Virus record (IMG/VR): IMGVR_UViG_3300032053_000143
Span: 1 to 45,796 of that record
Reading direction: 5' to 3' (one strand)
Source of the DNA: a virus
DNA: 45,796 nt
Shown: one piece after another, positions 1 to 9,008 of the stretch
Position numbering within the stretch: the first letter of the stretch is position 1
How the letters are laid out: each line of letters opens with the position of its first letter
The notes under the pieces: model-generated
Databases searched by the model: none
What the model was told of the DNA's origin: nothing
The model's input: the letters and a program-made list of their open reading frames with translations, nothing else
Position numbers and translations under genes: made by a program

Positions 1-1
1 T

Positions 2-130
2 CCCGTACCCGAAGCGACAATATCTCTTGCAGGAACGGTAAGTGCGTTGAAGTTCATTGATGTTGGTGGTGGATTTAATTTTGGTACAAAAAATCCTTTT
101 GCATTATTGGGTATCAAATACAATTTTTAG
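2..130 (+). CDS. C-terminal end of an unknown gene (partial, 42 residues)
   Basis: An open frame runs from the left edge to a TAG at 128-130, so only the last 42 residues of a gene are visible. The end is glycine- and aromatic-rich (GGGFNFG near residue 24, finishing KYNF) with a terminal phenylalanine. Alternating hydrophobic residues and a C-terminal Phe are typical of the last strand of Gram-negative outer-membrane beta-barrels, but 42 residues are too few to separate this from an ordinary beta-rich virion protein. The next gene starts 25 nt later on the same strand. Product unknown. Confidence 0.5.
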   Translation, partial: PVPEATISLAGTVSALKFIDVGGGFNFGTKNPFALLGIKYNF

Positions 131-155
131 GAATATTCACGAATAATAACAATGA

Positions 156-1169
156 ATGACCACTTTGCTTGTTGATGGGGATAATTTGTTAACAATTGGG
201 TTTTACGGTGTTAAAAATTACTTCTATAAGGGTGAGCACATTGGGGGAATATATCATTTCCTCAATACCCTTAGAAGATCTTTTGAAAATTATCATTTAG
301 ATAAAATAGTAGTCTTTTGGGATGGAGAGGAAGGATCTTTATCGCGCAAAAAGCTGTACAGTCATTACAAGGAAAATCCAAAAACCAGATTAAAAAGTGA
401 GAATGAAGTAAACTCTTATAAGTATCAAAGACAGAGAGTTAAACAATATTTAGAAGAAGTATATGTTAGACAGGGAGAATATAAGTATTGTGAGACAGAC
501 GATTGTATTGCATACTATACTCAAATCACTCCAGAGGAAAAGAAAATCATTTTCTCATCAGACGGAGATCTAACACAACTTGTTAATGAAAAAACGCAAC
601 TATATAACCCATCGCATCATAAAATATATAAGCCGCGAGATACATTTGTATATGATCATGAAGAGGTATTAATAGAAAACATCAAATTGGTTAAAATGTT
701 ATGTGGAGACCCTTCCGACAATATAGCGGGAATCCGAAATCTTGGAATTAAAAGATTAAAGGAACTGTTCCCCGAAATTGTGACTCAACCCTTGACTTTA
801 GAGTATATTAAGTATAAGACTAATTTTCTTTTCGAACAGGATAAGGAAAATAAAGTTATACAAAATCTTATAACAGGGGTTACTAAACGTGGAGTATTTG
901 GAGAAGAATTCTTCCAGGTTAATAGTAGTATTGTTAGTTTAGATGAACCGATTTTAACAGAGGAGGCAAAAGCTAACATAAACATGTTAATAACAGAAAC
1001 TTTAGACCCCGAAGGAAGGTCTTATAAGAACACAATGAAAATGATGATGGAGGATGGATTGTTTACGGTTCTTCCTAAATCAGATGATGCATGGATTAAA
1101 TTTTTAAATCCATTCCTCAGATTAACTAGAAAAGAAAAAAATAAACGCTATACAAATATAAAAAGATAA
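156..1169 (+). CDS. 5'-3' exonuclease / flap endonuclease (T4 RNase H-like)
   Basis: This is a PIN-fold plus H3TH nuclease of the FEN-1 / T4 RNase H family, which removes RNA primers and 5' flaps during lagging-strand synthesis. The first metal-binding Asp is in VDGDN (residues 7-11), with further acidic clusters in FWDGEEG (about 54-60), ETDDC (about 113-117) and SSDGDLTQL (about 134-142). A helix-hairpin-helix region follows at CGDPSDNIAG and IRNLGIKRL (about 182-202). At 337 residues it is close to T4 RNase H (305). The ATG at 156 is preferred because the ATG at 152 is in another frame and stops after seven codons. It starts a compact run with the next gene 4 nt downstream. The family call is firm; which phage orthologue it is closest to cannot be judged here. 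Confidence 0.88.
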   Translation: MTTLLVDGDNLLTIGFYGVKNYFYKGEHIGGIYHFLNTLRRSFENYHLDKIVVFWDGEEGSLSRKKLYSHYKENPKTRLKSENEVNSYKYQRQRVKQYLEEVYVRQGEYKYCETDDCIAYYTQITPEEKKIIFSSDGDLTQLVNEKTQLYNPSHHKIYKPRDTFVYDHEEVLIENIKLVKMLCGDPSDNIAGIRNLGIKRLKELFPEIVTQPLTLEYIKYKTNFLFEQDKENKVIQNLITGVTKRGVFGEEFFQVNSSIVSLDEPILTEEAKANINMLITETLDPEGRSYKNTMKMMMEDGLFTVLPKSDDAWIKFLNPFLRLTRKEKNKRYTNIKR

Positions 1170-1173
1170 AGAT

Positions 1174-1620
1174 ATGCAAAATCAAGACTTTACTAAATTC
1201 GAATTTCTTTTAACTCTAGAAAGAAACATAGTTATTCAAAGATATTTTAATGTTCCTAATTATAATCCAAAGACCAGAAATTCGCTATATTTATACGAAT
1301 GTGTAAAATATATTTGTGAGGAAATTGCAGAGGATTTGAAAATGAAAACATTGGATTATTTAAATGAAGATCACAAATCTTTCCTCGATTTCAACTATGA
1401 AGAACTCACCACTAAACCCGATGAAGAGTATTTTTTATTAAGAATATTATTGGGTGAAGAAGTATTTATTTCTAGGATTTTCCCTGCTCATATTTATCAT
1501 CCAAAAGCAAGATATGCGGTGGATATTAGGCCGAAGGTTAGAAGAATATTATTAGATTTAACGAATGTTTTATCAGCTGATGTCACAACTAACACCTACC
1601 TACAATATGAGATAAGTTAA
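1174..1620 (+). CDS. Unknown 148-aa protein between exonuclease and helicase
   Basis: I do not recognise a family. The protein is 148 residues, mixed charge, probably mostly helical in the first two thirds (Tyr- and Glu-rich stretches such as LYLYECVKYICEEIAED). It has a basic patch, RPKVRRILLDL, near residue 122-132. There is no signal peptide and no membrane segment. It starts 4 nt after the exonuclease stop and ends 18 nt before the helicase start, so it is almost certainly co-transcribed with replication genes. A role as an accessory factor of the replisome, such as a helicase loader or adaptor, is a guess from position only; no loader motif is visible. Confidence 0.6.
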   Translation: MQNQDFTKFEFLLTLERNIVIQRYFNVPNYNPKTRNSLYLYECVKYICEEIAEDLKMKTLDYLNEDHKSFLDFNYEELTTKPDEEYFLLRILLGEEVFISRIFPAHIYHPKARYAVDIRPKVRRILLDLTNVLSADVTTNTYLQYEIS

Positions 1621-1638
1621 GAGTGAAAATATATAGAA

Positions 1639-3276
1639 ATGAACGATAAAAATTTTGGTTATTTAGGAACAGGATTTCAGCAGCAACTGCTTAAAACAAT
1701 CGTCGAGGACAAGAAATTTTCAATTATAATAATAGATTCCATAGAAAGTAAGTATTTCGACGGCCCTTACTTTAAATATCTTATGGAAAATATAAAAGAG
1801 TTGTATAACTTATATGGGGTAATCCCTGATTATACGACACTTGAACAAAAAATATTAAAAGAAAATCAGGGAATTTCAAGTAGGGTACATATAGATACCT
1901 TGAACGCAATTCGTGAGCTCGATCTGCCAAATGCGGGGTATGTCAAAGATACGTCATTAAATTTCTGTAAACAACAGGTGATGAAAAAATCACTGAAAGA
2001 AGTTGAGGAAATTATGAATAATGGTGATTTCGAGGAATATCATAAGATCGAAGAAATTATTCAGAAAGCGTTAATGGTGGGATCAACAACTGATTCTGTG
2101 ATAGATATTTTCGAAAATGTCAGAGAATCGCTAGAAGACGATAATAGAATTCCATACCCAACAGGAATTGTGGGGATCGATAATCTTCTTAAAGGTGGAA
2201 TTGCTAAACGTGAACTTGCTCTATTGATCGCTCCGCTTGGTATTGGGAAAACTAGTTGGCTTACTAAGGTAGCAAACACCGCCTATAATGTTGGAGGAAA
2301 TGTTTTACATATATTCTTTGAGGATAATGAAAATGATATTCGAAGAAAACATTACACATGTTGGACAAAATATTCCGATACAGAACAAAGGGATCATAAG
2401 GACGAAGTCGTTCAAATTGTTGCGGAAAAGAAGTCAAGTAAGAATTTTCTTAAACTTGTAAAACTGGCACCAATCGGAGTTTCGGTCAGTGATATTAGAT
2501 CAATAGTGAGGAAGATGAGATCAGAAGGTCAACATATTGACATGTTGGTTATTGATTATGTCGATTGTATTTCAAGTGAAAGGGCAACTGATGGTGAAGA
2601 ATGGAAAGGTGAAGGAACGATTATGAGAAGTCTGGAGGGGATGAAAGATGAATTCAATATTGCAATATGGGTGGCAACACAAGGTAATCGTGAGAGTATA
2701 TCATCTGAGGTTGTTACAACAGATCAGATAGGAGGATCAATTAAAAAGGCACAGATTGGACACGTTGTGATATCAGTAGGTAAAACCCTTGAACAGAAAG
2801 AACATAATTTGGCTACGGTTACATTACTTAAAAGCCGTATCGGTAAAGACGGAGTGGTATTCACAAATTGTAAATTCAATAATGAATATCTTGATATCGA
2901 CACGGATACACAGAATACTCTTCTTGGTCATGAAGAAGAAAAAGCCGAGAAAAAGAGAGAACATATAGCTGAAGTATATAAGGCAGGTAGAGAAAAAGAG
3001 ACCAAGCTTATAACTGAACAAGTTAATAAGATATTGGAATCAAAAATCACTACTCTTAATCAATCCCATGAAATTGAACAAACACAAGAAGTGATTGATG
3101 AAGTTGGTGCCATTGAGATTAAAGATGATATTGAGGGAGCAACTGAAGGAGCTGTTGTAAAAGATGAAATATCACAAGAAGAAAAAAATAAGCAAAGGTT
3201 AAAGGATCTTGCCAAAAAGAAAAAGTTAGAAGAGACGCATAAATGGCTGATGGAATCGGAGGTGAACACCACCTAA
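1639..3276 (+). CDS. Replicative DNA helicase, DnaB family (T4 gp41-like)
   Basis: Hexameric 5'-3' replicative helicase with a RecA-type motor. The N-terminal about 165 residues are helical (primase-interacting type). The motor carries Walker A APLGIGKTS at 198-206, Walker B MLVIDYVDC at 302-310, the sensor ATQGNRE at 346-352 and the arginine-finger region KSRIGKDG at 398-405. The match to the DnaB/gp41 motor is good. Unusual for the family is a tail of about 115 residues beyond the motor (430-545), rich in Lys and Glu and predicted coiled or disordered, which explains the length of 545 against about 475 for T4 gp41 and E. coli DnaB. It lies between the 148-aa unknown gene and the ribonucleotide reductase; the primase is far away, at 38259. 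Confidence 0.92.
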   Translation: MNDKNFGYLGTGFQQQLLKTIVEDKKFSIIIIDSIESKYFDGPYFKYLMENIKELYNLYGVIPDYTTLEQKILKENQGISSRVHIDTLNAIRELDLPNAGYVKDTSLNFCKQQVMKKSLKEVEEIMNNGDFEEYHKIEEIIQKALMVGSTTDSVIDIFENVRESLEDDNRIPYPTGIVGIDNLLKGGIAKRELALLIAPLGIGKTSWLTKVANTAYNVGGNVLHIFFEDNENDIRRKHYTCWTKYSDTEQRDHKDEVVQIVAEKKSSKNFLKLVKLAPIGVSVSDIRSIVRKMRSEGQHIDMLVIDYVDCISSERATDGEEWKGEGTIMRSLEGMKDEFNIAIWVATQGNRESISSEVVTTDQIGGSIKKAQIGHVVISVGKTLEQKEHNLATVTLLKSRIGKDGVVFTNCKFNNEYLDIDTDTQNTLLGHEEEKAEKKREHIAEVYKAGREKETKLITEQVNKILESKITTLNQSHEIEQTQEVIDEVGAIEIKDDIEGATEGAVVKDEISQEEKNKQRLKDLAKKKKLEETHKWLMESEVNTT

Positions 3277-3283
3277 AAAATAT

Positions 3284-3301
3284 AGGAGAAATATGCAATA
3301 G
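3284..3301 (+). promoter_or_regulatory. Shine-Dalgarno-like site with a two-codon ORF in the nrdJ leader
   Basis: In the 54-nt gap between helicase and nrdJ there is a purine-rich AGGAGA at 3284-3289 placed 3 nt before ATG-CAA-TAG (3293-3301). The nrdJ start at 3331 has no Shine-Dalgarno of its own. The pair may be chance, or a minimal upstream ORF that keeps ribosomes near the nrdJ start. There is no cobalamin-riboswitch-sized leader in this gap. Confidence 0.2.
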
Positions 3302-3330
3302 AAAATAAATTAAAACAATAATATAATCCT

Positions 3331-5901
3331 ATGACAGAACAACCAGGAAAACCGTATACAAGATATACAAAAGACGAAGTAATAAAAGCAACCACAGCAT
3401 ATTTTAAAGGAGACGAATTAGCCGCAGATGTATGGACCAAGAAATATTGTTTAAAAGATGAACATGGTTATTATGAACTCACTCCAGATGATATGCACTG
3501 GAGAATTGCTAACGAATTGGCAAGAATTGAATTAAAATATGAAAATCCACTATCTGCAGAGGAAATTTATAAAACTCTTAAAGGGTTCAATAGAATAATT
3601 CCACAAGGATCTCCAATGTCGGGAATTGGTAATGATTTTCAAGTGGTTTCACTTAGTAATTGTTTCGTTATTGGAAACGATGGTGAATCTGACAGTTACG
3701 GTGGAATAATGAAACTCGATCAAGAGTTGGTACAATTGGAAAAGAGACGCGGAGGCGTTGGAATGGATCTTTCATTTGTTCGTCCTAACGGAAGCCCAGT
3801 AAAAAATAGCGCTATTACATCTACTGGCGTTGTTCCTTTTATGAAAAGATTTTCTCGTAGCACTGAAGAAGTAGCACAGGATGGTAGAAGAGGAGCTTTG
3901 ATGGAGAGTATATCAATACGGCATCCAGACGCCGAATTATTTATTGACGCTAAATTGGCTCAAGGAGCAGTTACTGGAGCAAATATTTCAGTTAAGATAC
4001 ATGATGATTTTATGGAAGCGGCAATGTCAGGAATTCTATATAACCAACAGTATCCAGTATCGGGTGACGCAAAATACACAAAAGTAATTGATCCCCAAAA
4101 ACTCTGGAAGAAAATTATATATAATGCATGGAAATCAGCCGAGCCAGGAGTTCTTTTCTGGGATCAGATTATACGGGAGAGTATTCCTGATTGTTATGCA
4201 GATCAGGGATTCGCCACGATTTCAACCAATCCTTGTGGTGAAATTCCTCTATGTCCCGATGATAGTTGTCGGTTATTATGTTTAAATTTATTTGGGTATG
4301 TAATAAATCCATTTACAAAAGAATCAGAATTTAATTGGTCTCTTTTTATAGATGATGTCATTAAAGCTCAAAGATATATGGATGATATTATTGACTTAGA
4401 AATTGAAAAGATTGACGCAATATTGAGTAAAATTGAGTCAGATCCAGAATCTGATATGTTGAAAATGGTGGAAAAACAGATGTGGGAACGAATTAAAACA
4501 AAAACAATTAATGGCCGTAGAACGGGTCTTGGTGTTACAGGTGAAGGTGATATGTTGGCGGGTTTAGGATTAAGATATGGCACAGATGAAGCGACCGATT
4601 TCAGTGTTCAGGTTCATAAAACACTTAAATTAGAAGCTTATTGGTCTTCTACTTTTCTGGCAGAAGAACGAGGATCATTTCCAATTTATGACGCTCAAAA
4701 GGAAAAAGATAATCCGTTTATAAATAGAATTTTAGAAGAATGCCCAACTTTATGGGATCATATGATGATACATGGCCGTAGAAATATTGCATTACTTACC
4801 ATCGCACCAACAGGGACTTCAAGTATTATGACGCAAACAACATCAGGGATAGAATGCTGCTTTGCCACATATTATAAGAGGCGTAGAAAAATAAATCCAC
4901 AGGAAAAAGATGCTCGAGTTGATTTTATAGATCCAGAGGGAATTTCATGGCAGGAATATCCCGTATTTCATCATAAATTTGAAATGTGGCTTGAAATTAA
5001 TGGATATGATATTAATGCTGTGAGATTATTAAAAGATAATGATCTTGAAGAAATTATAAAACAGTCACCATATTATAAAGCAACGGCTAATGATGTGGAT
5101 TGGGTTAGAAAAGTTGAGATGCAGGGTAAAATTAATCGTCATGTTGATCATAGTATAAGCTGCACTATAAATTTGCCATCAGATGCAACCGAGGAACTCG
5201 TTTCTAAGGTCTATGAGACAGGTTGGAAGTCGGGATGTAAGGGAATGACTGTTTATCGAGATGGTAGTCGTAGCGGTGTCCTAATCACTAATACGGACAA
5301 AAAAGAGCCAGAGGAGATACATGTGCCTAAGCGTCCGAAGAGGTTGAAAGGTGAGATTCATCGTTTTCAGAATAATTCTGAAAAATGGATAGCTGTCGTC
5401 GGATTGAGAGATGGAAGGCCAATTGAAATCTTCACAGGTAAACTTGAAAATGGATTAAGTAATTTATCACCAAGTATAAAAGAATGCGAAGTTGTAAAAA
5501 ATATCATAGAAGCTGAGATAATGGATGTCGACACCAACACAATGGTAAAAACCAGAATCAAAAGATACGATATTGAGTATGTTGACCCTAATGGCGTTAA
5601 ACAGGTTCATGAAGGTCTAAACCAAGCATTTAATCCTGAATTTTGGAATTACGCAAAATTGGTGTCAGGAGTTTTGAGACATAAGATGCCGATAATTTAT
5701 GTATATGAATTAGTTGAATCTTTGAAATTTCCAGAAGTTCACATTAATACATGGAAAAATGGTGTACTTCGAGTAATAAAAAGATATATCAAAGACGGAC
5801 AGAAGGGTAAAGGTAAATGTCTCGAATGTGGAAGTGAGAGTTTAGAATATAGTGAAGGTTGCCTCACTTGTAAAAGTTGTGGTAGCAGTAAATGTTCCTA
5901 A
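3331..5901 (+). CDS. nrdJ: Adenosylcobalamin-dependent (class II) ribonucleotide reductase
   Basis: Reduces ribonucleotides to deoxyribonucleotides using a thiyl radical generated from coenzyme B12, so it needs no R2 subunit and no oxygen. Key residues are visible: the redox Cys111 in SLSNCFV, the active-site loop NPCGE at 300-304 with radical Cys302, the partner Cys317 in LLCLNL, the phosphate-binding IAPTGTSS at 491-498, and the class-II signature GCKGMTVYRDGSR at 635-647. The C-terminal tail has six Cys (830, 833, 844, 847, 850, 855) forming the zinc-ribbon and swinging-arm cysteines typical of NrdJ. Length 856 fits NrdJ. Residues 670-815 form the usual NrdJ C-terminal extension. No nrdA, nrdB, nrdD or nrdG is in the window. 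It is the last gene before a strong terminator. Confidence 0.93.
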   Translation: MTEQPGKPYTRYTKDEVIKATTAYFKGDELAADVWTKKYCLKDEHGYYELTPDDMHWRIANELARIELKYENPLSAEEIYKTLKGFNRIIPQGSPMSGIGNDFQVVSLSNCFVIGNDGESDSYGGIMKLDQELVQLEKRRGGVGMDLSFVRPNGSPVKNSAITSTGVVPFMKRFSRSTEEVAQDGRRGALMESISIRHPDAELFIDAKLAQGAVTGANISVKIHDDFMEAAMSGILYNQQYPVSGDAKYTKVIDPQKLWKKIIYNAWKSAEPGVLFWDQIIRESIPDCYADQGFATISTNPCGEIPLCPDDSCRLLCLNLFGYVINPFTKESEFNWSLFIDDVIKAQRYMDDIIDLEIEKIDAILSKIESDPESDMLKMVEKQMWERIKTKTINGRRTGLGVTGEGDMLAGLGLRYGTDEATDFSVQVHKTLKLEAYWSSTFLAEERGSFPIYDAQKEKDNPFINRILEECPTLWDHMMIHGRRNIALLTIAPTGTSSIMTQTTSGIECCFATYYKRRRKINPQEKDARVDFIDPEGISWQEYPVFHHKFEMWLEINGYDINAVRLLKDNDLEEIIKQSPYYKATANDVDWVRKVEMQGKINRHVDHSISCTINLPSDATEELVSKVYETGWKSGCKGMTVYRDGSRSGVLITNTDKKEPEEIHVPKRPKRLKGEIHRFQNNSEKWIAVVGLRDGRPIEIFTGKLENGLSNLSPSIKECEVVKNIIEAEIMDVDTNTMVKTRIKRYDIEYVDPNGVKQVHEGLNQAFNPEFWNYAKLVSGVLRHKMPIIYVYELVESLKFPEVHINTWKNGVLRVIKRYIKDGQKGKGKCLECGSESLEYSEGCLTCKSCGSSKCS

Positions 5902-5933
5902 CAAATAGTTTTCAAACTTAATTTCCGATATTT

Positions 5934-5965
5934 AATCGCAATGACGCTACTCATTGCGATTTTTT
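5934..5965 (+). terminator. Rho-independent terminator after nrdJ
   Basis: A perfect 11-bp stem (5934-5944 with 5951-5961), a 6-nt loop CGCTAC, and a run of six T at 5960-5965. It lies 33 nt after the nrdJ stop and 22 nt before the first virion gene, so it separates the replication transcript from the baseplate cluster. Confidence 0.92.
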
Positions 5966-5986
5966 ATTTCATTATATTTATGAAAT

Positions 5987-6436
5987 ATGGCGACATACGG
6001 TATAGATTATCCATTTAGAGATAGTCAAATTGGAAATTATTTAAGAATGACTTCGACACCTGAGAGGGAAGTTAGAGCTGATCTTATACATTTATTATTA
6101 ACAAGAAAGGGTAGTCGATACTTTTTACCTGATTTTGGTACTAGATTATATGAATATATTTTCGATCAAAATGATGTGGTGGCATTTAACCACATAGAGG
6201 ATGAAATAAGAGAGGGGATACGAAAGTACATTCCCAATTTAGATGTAAATTCAATAACTATTATGTCAGCAGAGGACGATCCTGAAACTCCCCCAATGCC
6301 AGCAGAAGAAGAAGATGCTCGTTTGTTTAGAGTTTCTGATGACTCATCTAAGCCATATACAGCAAGAGTTAAAATAGATTATACCGTTAATAATGGAACA
6401 TTTTCAACATCAGATTTTATAATTATCAACATATAA
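5987..6436 (+). CDS. Baseplate wedge protein, gp25-like
   Basis: Member of the GPW/gp25 family, the small wedge protein that joins gp6 and the sheath initiator in contractile tails. Length 149 is normal (T4 gp25 has 132). The family core is visible: a helix ending in ADLIHLLLTRKGSR (about 31-44), then LPDFGTRLYEYIF (about 47-59) with the conserved FG, then an amphipathic helix and a beta strand near the end. It is the first gene after the terminator, and its stop overlaps the next start by one base (TAATG), indicating translational coupling. The gp6-like gene is two genes downstream, matching the usual gp25-gp6 neighbourhood. Confidence 0.88.
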   Translation: MATYGIDYPFRDSQIGNYLRMTSTPEREVRADLIHLLLTRKGSRYFLPDFGTRLYEYIFDQNDVVAFNHIEDEIREGIRKYIPNLDVNSITIMSAEDDPETPPMPAEEEDARLFRVSDDSSKPYTARVKIDYTVNNGTFSTSDFIIINI

Positions 6437-7125
6437 TGGGAAGGATAAAACTATATGATATTGTAACAGAATCAATTGAAAAAGATATGTTTGAAGGATT
6501 TGACGAAAGTGAATTAAAAGAAGATTATCCAGTTAATTTTGATATTTTTAGTTTTAAAAATATGAGAAGTTATGCTGAAAAGGTAAGATACGCAGAGACT
6601 CATTTAGGTAAACCATTAGGTAGAGGTTCATCACGATTGGTTTATAGGGTAGATGAGAATAAAGTATTAAAAATTGCAAAAAATAAAAAAGGTATCGCTC
6701 AGAATGAAGCTGAAATAAATTGGGCTGACGATTATTACTTTGAAGATATATTAGCTAAAGTTTTTGATTATGATAGAGATAATAGTTACTGGACTGAAAT
6801 GGAAGTCGCATTCAGAGCAACTATTAATGATTTTAGAAGGTTGTGGGGAATAAACTTTAAAGATTTATGGGGTTATCTTAAAATGAAACATGCTGAAAAT
6901 AATGGTAGAAGGTCAATGTTTCATATCGAGCCTGAAGTAATAGAACAATTAGATAATAATGAACATGTTGCACAGCTTATAGATTTTATGATGAATTCAG
7001 ATTCACCAGATGGTGATTTGAGTAAGTTAAATTCATGGGGCCGTGTACATAGATCTGAAGGAGATACTTTAGTTTTAATTGACTTCGGACTAACAAATGA
7101 TGTATATCAATCATATTATGCTTAA
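6436..7125 (+). CDS. Protein-kinase-like protein inside the baseplate operon
   Basis: A 229-residue protein with the order of motifs of a minimal protein-kinase fold: a glycine-rich loop LGRGSSRLVY at 61-70, a VLKIAK strand with candidate ATP-binding Lys79, a Glu91 in NEAEI for the salt bridge, an Asp194/Asn199 pair in GDLSKLNSWG where the catalytic loop should be, and DFG at 216-218 near the C terminus. The domain ends just after DFG, so the activation segment and most of the C-lobe are missing. It could be a small active kinase of the aminoglycoside-kinase type or a pseudokinase with a structural role. It sits between gp25- and gp6-like genes with a TAATG overlap upstream, so it is expressed with the baseplate. 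Fold assignment is from motifs only. Confidence 0.6.
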   Translation: MGRIKLYDIVTESIEKDMFEGFDESELKEDYPVNFDIFSFKNMRSYAEKVRYAETHLGKPLGRGSSRLVYRVDENKVLKIAKNKKGIAQNEAEINWADDYYFEDILAKVFDYDRDNSYWTEMEVAFRATINDFRRLWGINFKDLWGYLKMKHAENNGRRSMFHIEPEVIEQLDNNEHVAQLIDFMMNSDSPDGDLSKLNSWGRVHRSEGDTLVLIDFGLTNDVYQSYYA

Positions 7126-7136
7126 TAAATAAAAAA

Positions 7137-8969
7137 ATGTCAAAAGGAATATCATACGCCCAAAGGGATTTCGCCAGTCTTAGAGATGACTTGGTGAAGT
7201 TAACACAACAATACTACCCTGATTTAATCTCTAATTTTAACGATGCGTCAATTTATTCGGTATTATTAGACCTAAATGCTGCGGTAGCGGATAATCTACA
7301 CTTTCATATTGATAGAGTATGGCAAGAAACAATGTTAGATTTTGCCCAGCAAAGACAATCATTATTTCACATTGCTAAGACATATGGAATTAAACTACCA
7401 GGACTAAGGCCATCTGTCGCGTTATGTGACTTTAGTATAAATGTGCCGGTTAATGGAGATAAAGATGATGAAAGATATGAAGGAATATTAAAAGCGGGAT
7501 CTCAAGTCTCAGGCGGTGGACAAGTTTTTGAAATTGTTGAAGATGTGGATTTTTCAAGTCCTTTTAATAGTAGAGGCGAATCCAACAGGTTAAAAATACC
7601 GAATTTTAATACTAACAAAAAATTAGTATCATACACAATAACAAAAAGAGAAGCCGTTATTAATGGTATAACAAGAATATATCGAAAAGTTATTACCGAT
7701 GTGGATCAGAAACCATTTTTAAAAATATACCTTCCTGAAAAAAATGTTTTAGGAGCGATGTCCGTAATACACAAAGACGGAACAAGTTTTGGTGGAAACC
7801 CAACATCAGATGAATTCATTTCTTCGCCAAATAAATGGTACGAAGTTAAATCATTGATCGAGGATAAAGTTTTTATTGAAAATTCAACAGAAGCATCCGA
7901 TAGTGAGAATTTTAAAGCTGGTGATTATGTTAAAGTTACTAATAAATTTTGTACGGAATACTTACCCGAAGGTTATTTTGTGTTGACTTTTGGATCTGGC
8001 AATGTTGATCCAATGGATAATTTAGACAATTATATGAGTGGAACAATGAATGTAAATCTAGCGACATTCTTGAATAACACATCATTGGGCGCAATACCAA
8101 AACCAAATACGACATTGTTTATAAAATATAGAATTGGTGGAGGTAAAGATACAAATATTGGTATTAGCGTTATAACGACCATGGACACATATGATTATAT
8201 GGTAAATGGTCCAAATGTTTCGATAAATAATCAAGTGAATCAATCAATGAGAGTAACGAATGTTACTCCAGCAATTGGTGGGGCAGATGCTCCAACGATT
8301 GAAGAAATAAGAAATATGATAGCCTATAATTTTGCCGCACAGAACAGAGCGGTAACATTAAATGATTATAAATCAATGATTGAAACCATGCCATCTACTT
8401 TTGGAGCTCCAGCTAAAGTTAATGTGATGGAAGAAGATAATAAAGTTAGAATTAAAATGTTATCATATGACGAAAATGGTAATTTAATTGATACCGTTTC
8501 AAATACATTAAAAAATAATGTGTTAAATTATCTTTCTAATTATAGGATGCTAAACGATTATTTAGATATACAAAGTGGTGAAGTGATAGATATGGGGTTA
8601 GAAATCGATTTAGTTGTCAATAAGAACGAAAACTCAACAGACATTATAAAATCCGTTATTGAACAGACAACAGCATTTTTTGATCCCGCAAAAAGGAAAA
8701 TGGGAGACCCATTATTAGTTGGTGATTTAAAAAGAGAAATAGGTAATGTTGCTGGCGTCGTAAATGTGGTAGATATCAGAGTATTTAATAAAACAGGTGG
8801 AAGTTATTCCTCATCTCAGGTATCTCAGTCATATGTAAGTAATGTAACTAAAGAAATTCGTCAGTCAGATAGTACCATATATATGAAGTCAAATCAGATA
8901 TTTCAGATTAGATTCCCCAATGTGGACATAAAAATAAGAACAAAAAATCTCTCTTCGACTACATACTAA
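7137..8969 (+). CDS. Baseplate wedge protein, gp6 / baseplate J-like
   Basis: A 610-residue protein with the layout of T4 gp6 (660 aa). An N-terminal helical part (ISYAQRDFASLRDDLVKL, about 5-22, then a long helix ending DFAQQRQSL) has the look of gp6-like wedge proteins that start by binding gp25. A baseplate-J core follows around 415-470 (IEEIRNMIAYNFAAQNRAVT and the LNDYKSMIETMPS stretch). The C-terminal quarter has a dimerisation-like FFDPAKRKMGDPLLVGDL segment at about 520-537. It would form the wedge that closes the ring of the baseplate. It starts 11 nt after the kinase-like gene and its neighbours support the call. Confidence 0.85.
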   Translation: MSKGISYAQRDFASLRDDLVKLTQQYYPDLISNFNDASIYSVLLDLNAAVADNLHFHIDRVWQETMLDFAQQRQSLFHIAKTYGIKLPGLRPSVALCDFSINVPVNGDKDDERYEGILKAGSQVSGGGQVFEIVEDVDFSSPFNSRGESNRLKIPNFNTNKKLVSYTITKREAVINGITRIYRKVITDVDQKPFLKIYLPEKNVLGAMSVIHKDGTSFGGNPTSDEFISSPNKWYEVKSLIEDKVFIENSTEASDSENFKAGDYVKVTNKFCTEYLPEGYFVLTFGSGNVDPMDNLDNYMSGTMNVNLATFLNNTSLGAIPKPNTTLFIKYRIGGGKDTNIGISVITTMDTYDYMVNGPNVSINNQVNQSMRVTNVTPAIGGADAPTIEEIRNMIAYNFAAQNRAVTLNDYKSMIETMPSTFGAPAKVNVMEEDNKVRIKMLSYDENGNLIDTVSNTLKNNVLNYLSNYRMLNDYLDIQSGEVIDMGLEIDLVVNKNENSTDIIKSVIEQTTAFFDPAKRKMGDPLLVGDLKREIGNVAGVVNVVDIRVFNKTGGSYSSSQVSQSYVSNVTKEIRQSDSTIYMKSNQIFQIRFPNVDIKIRTKNLSSTTY

Positions 8970-9008
8970 TTTGTTTTTTATGTATCTTATAGAAAACTGA
9001 GAAGTTTC

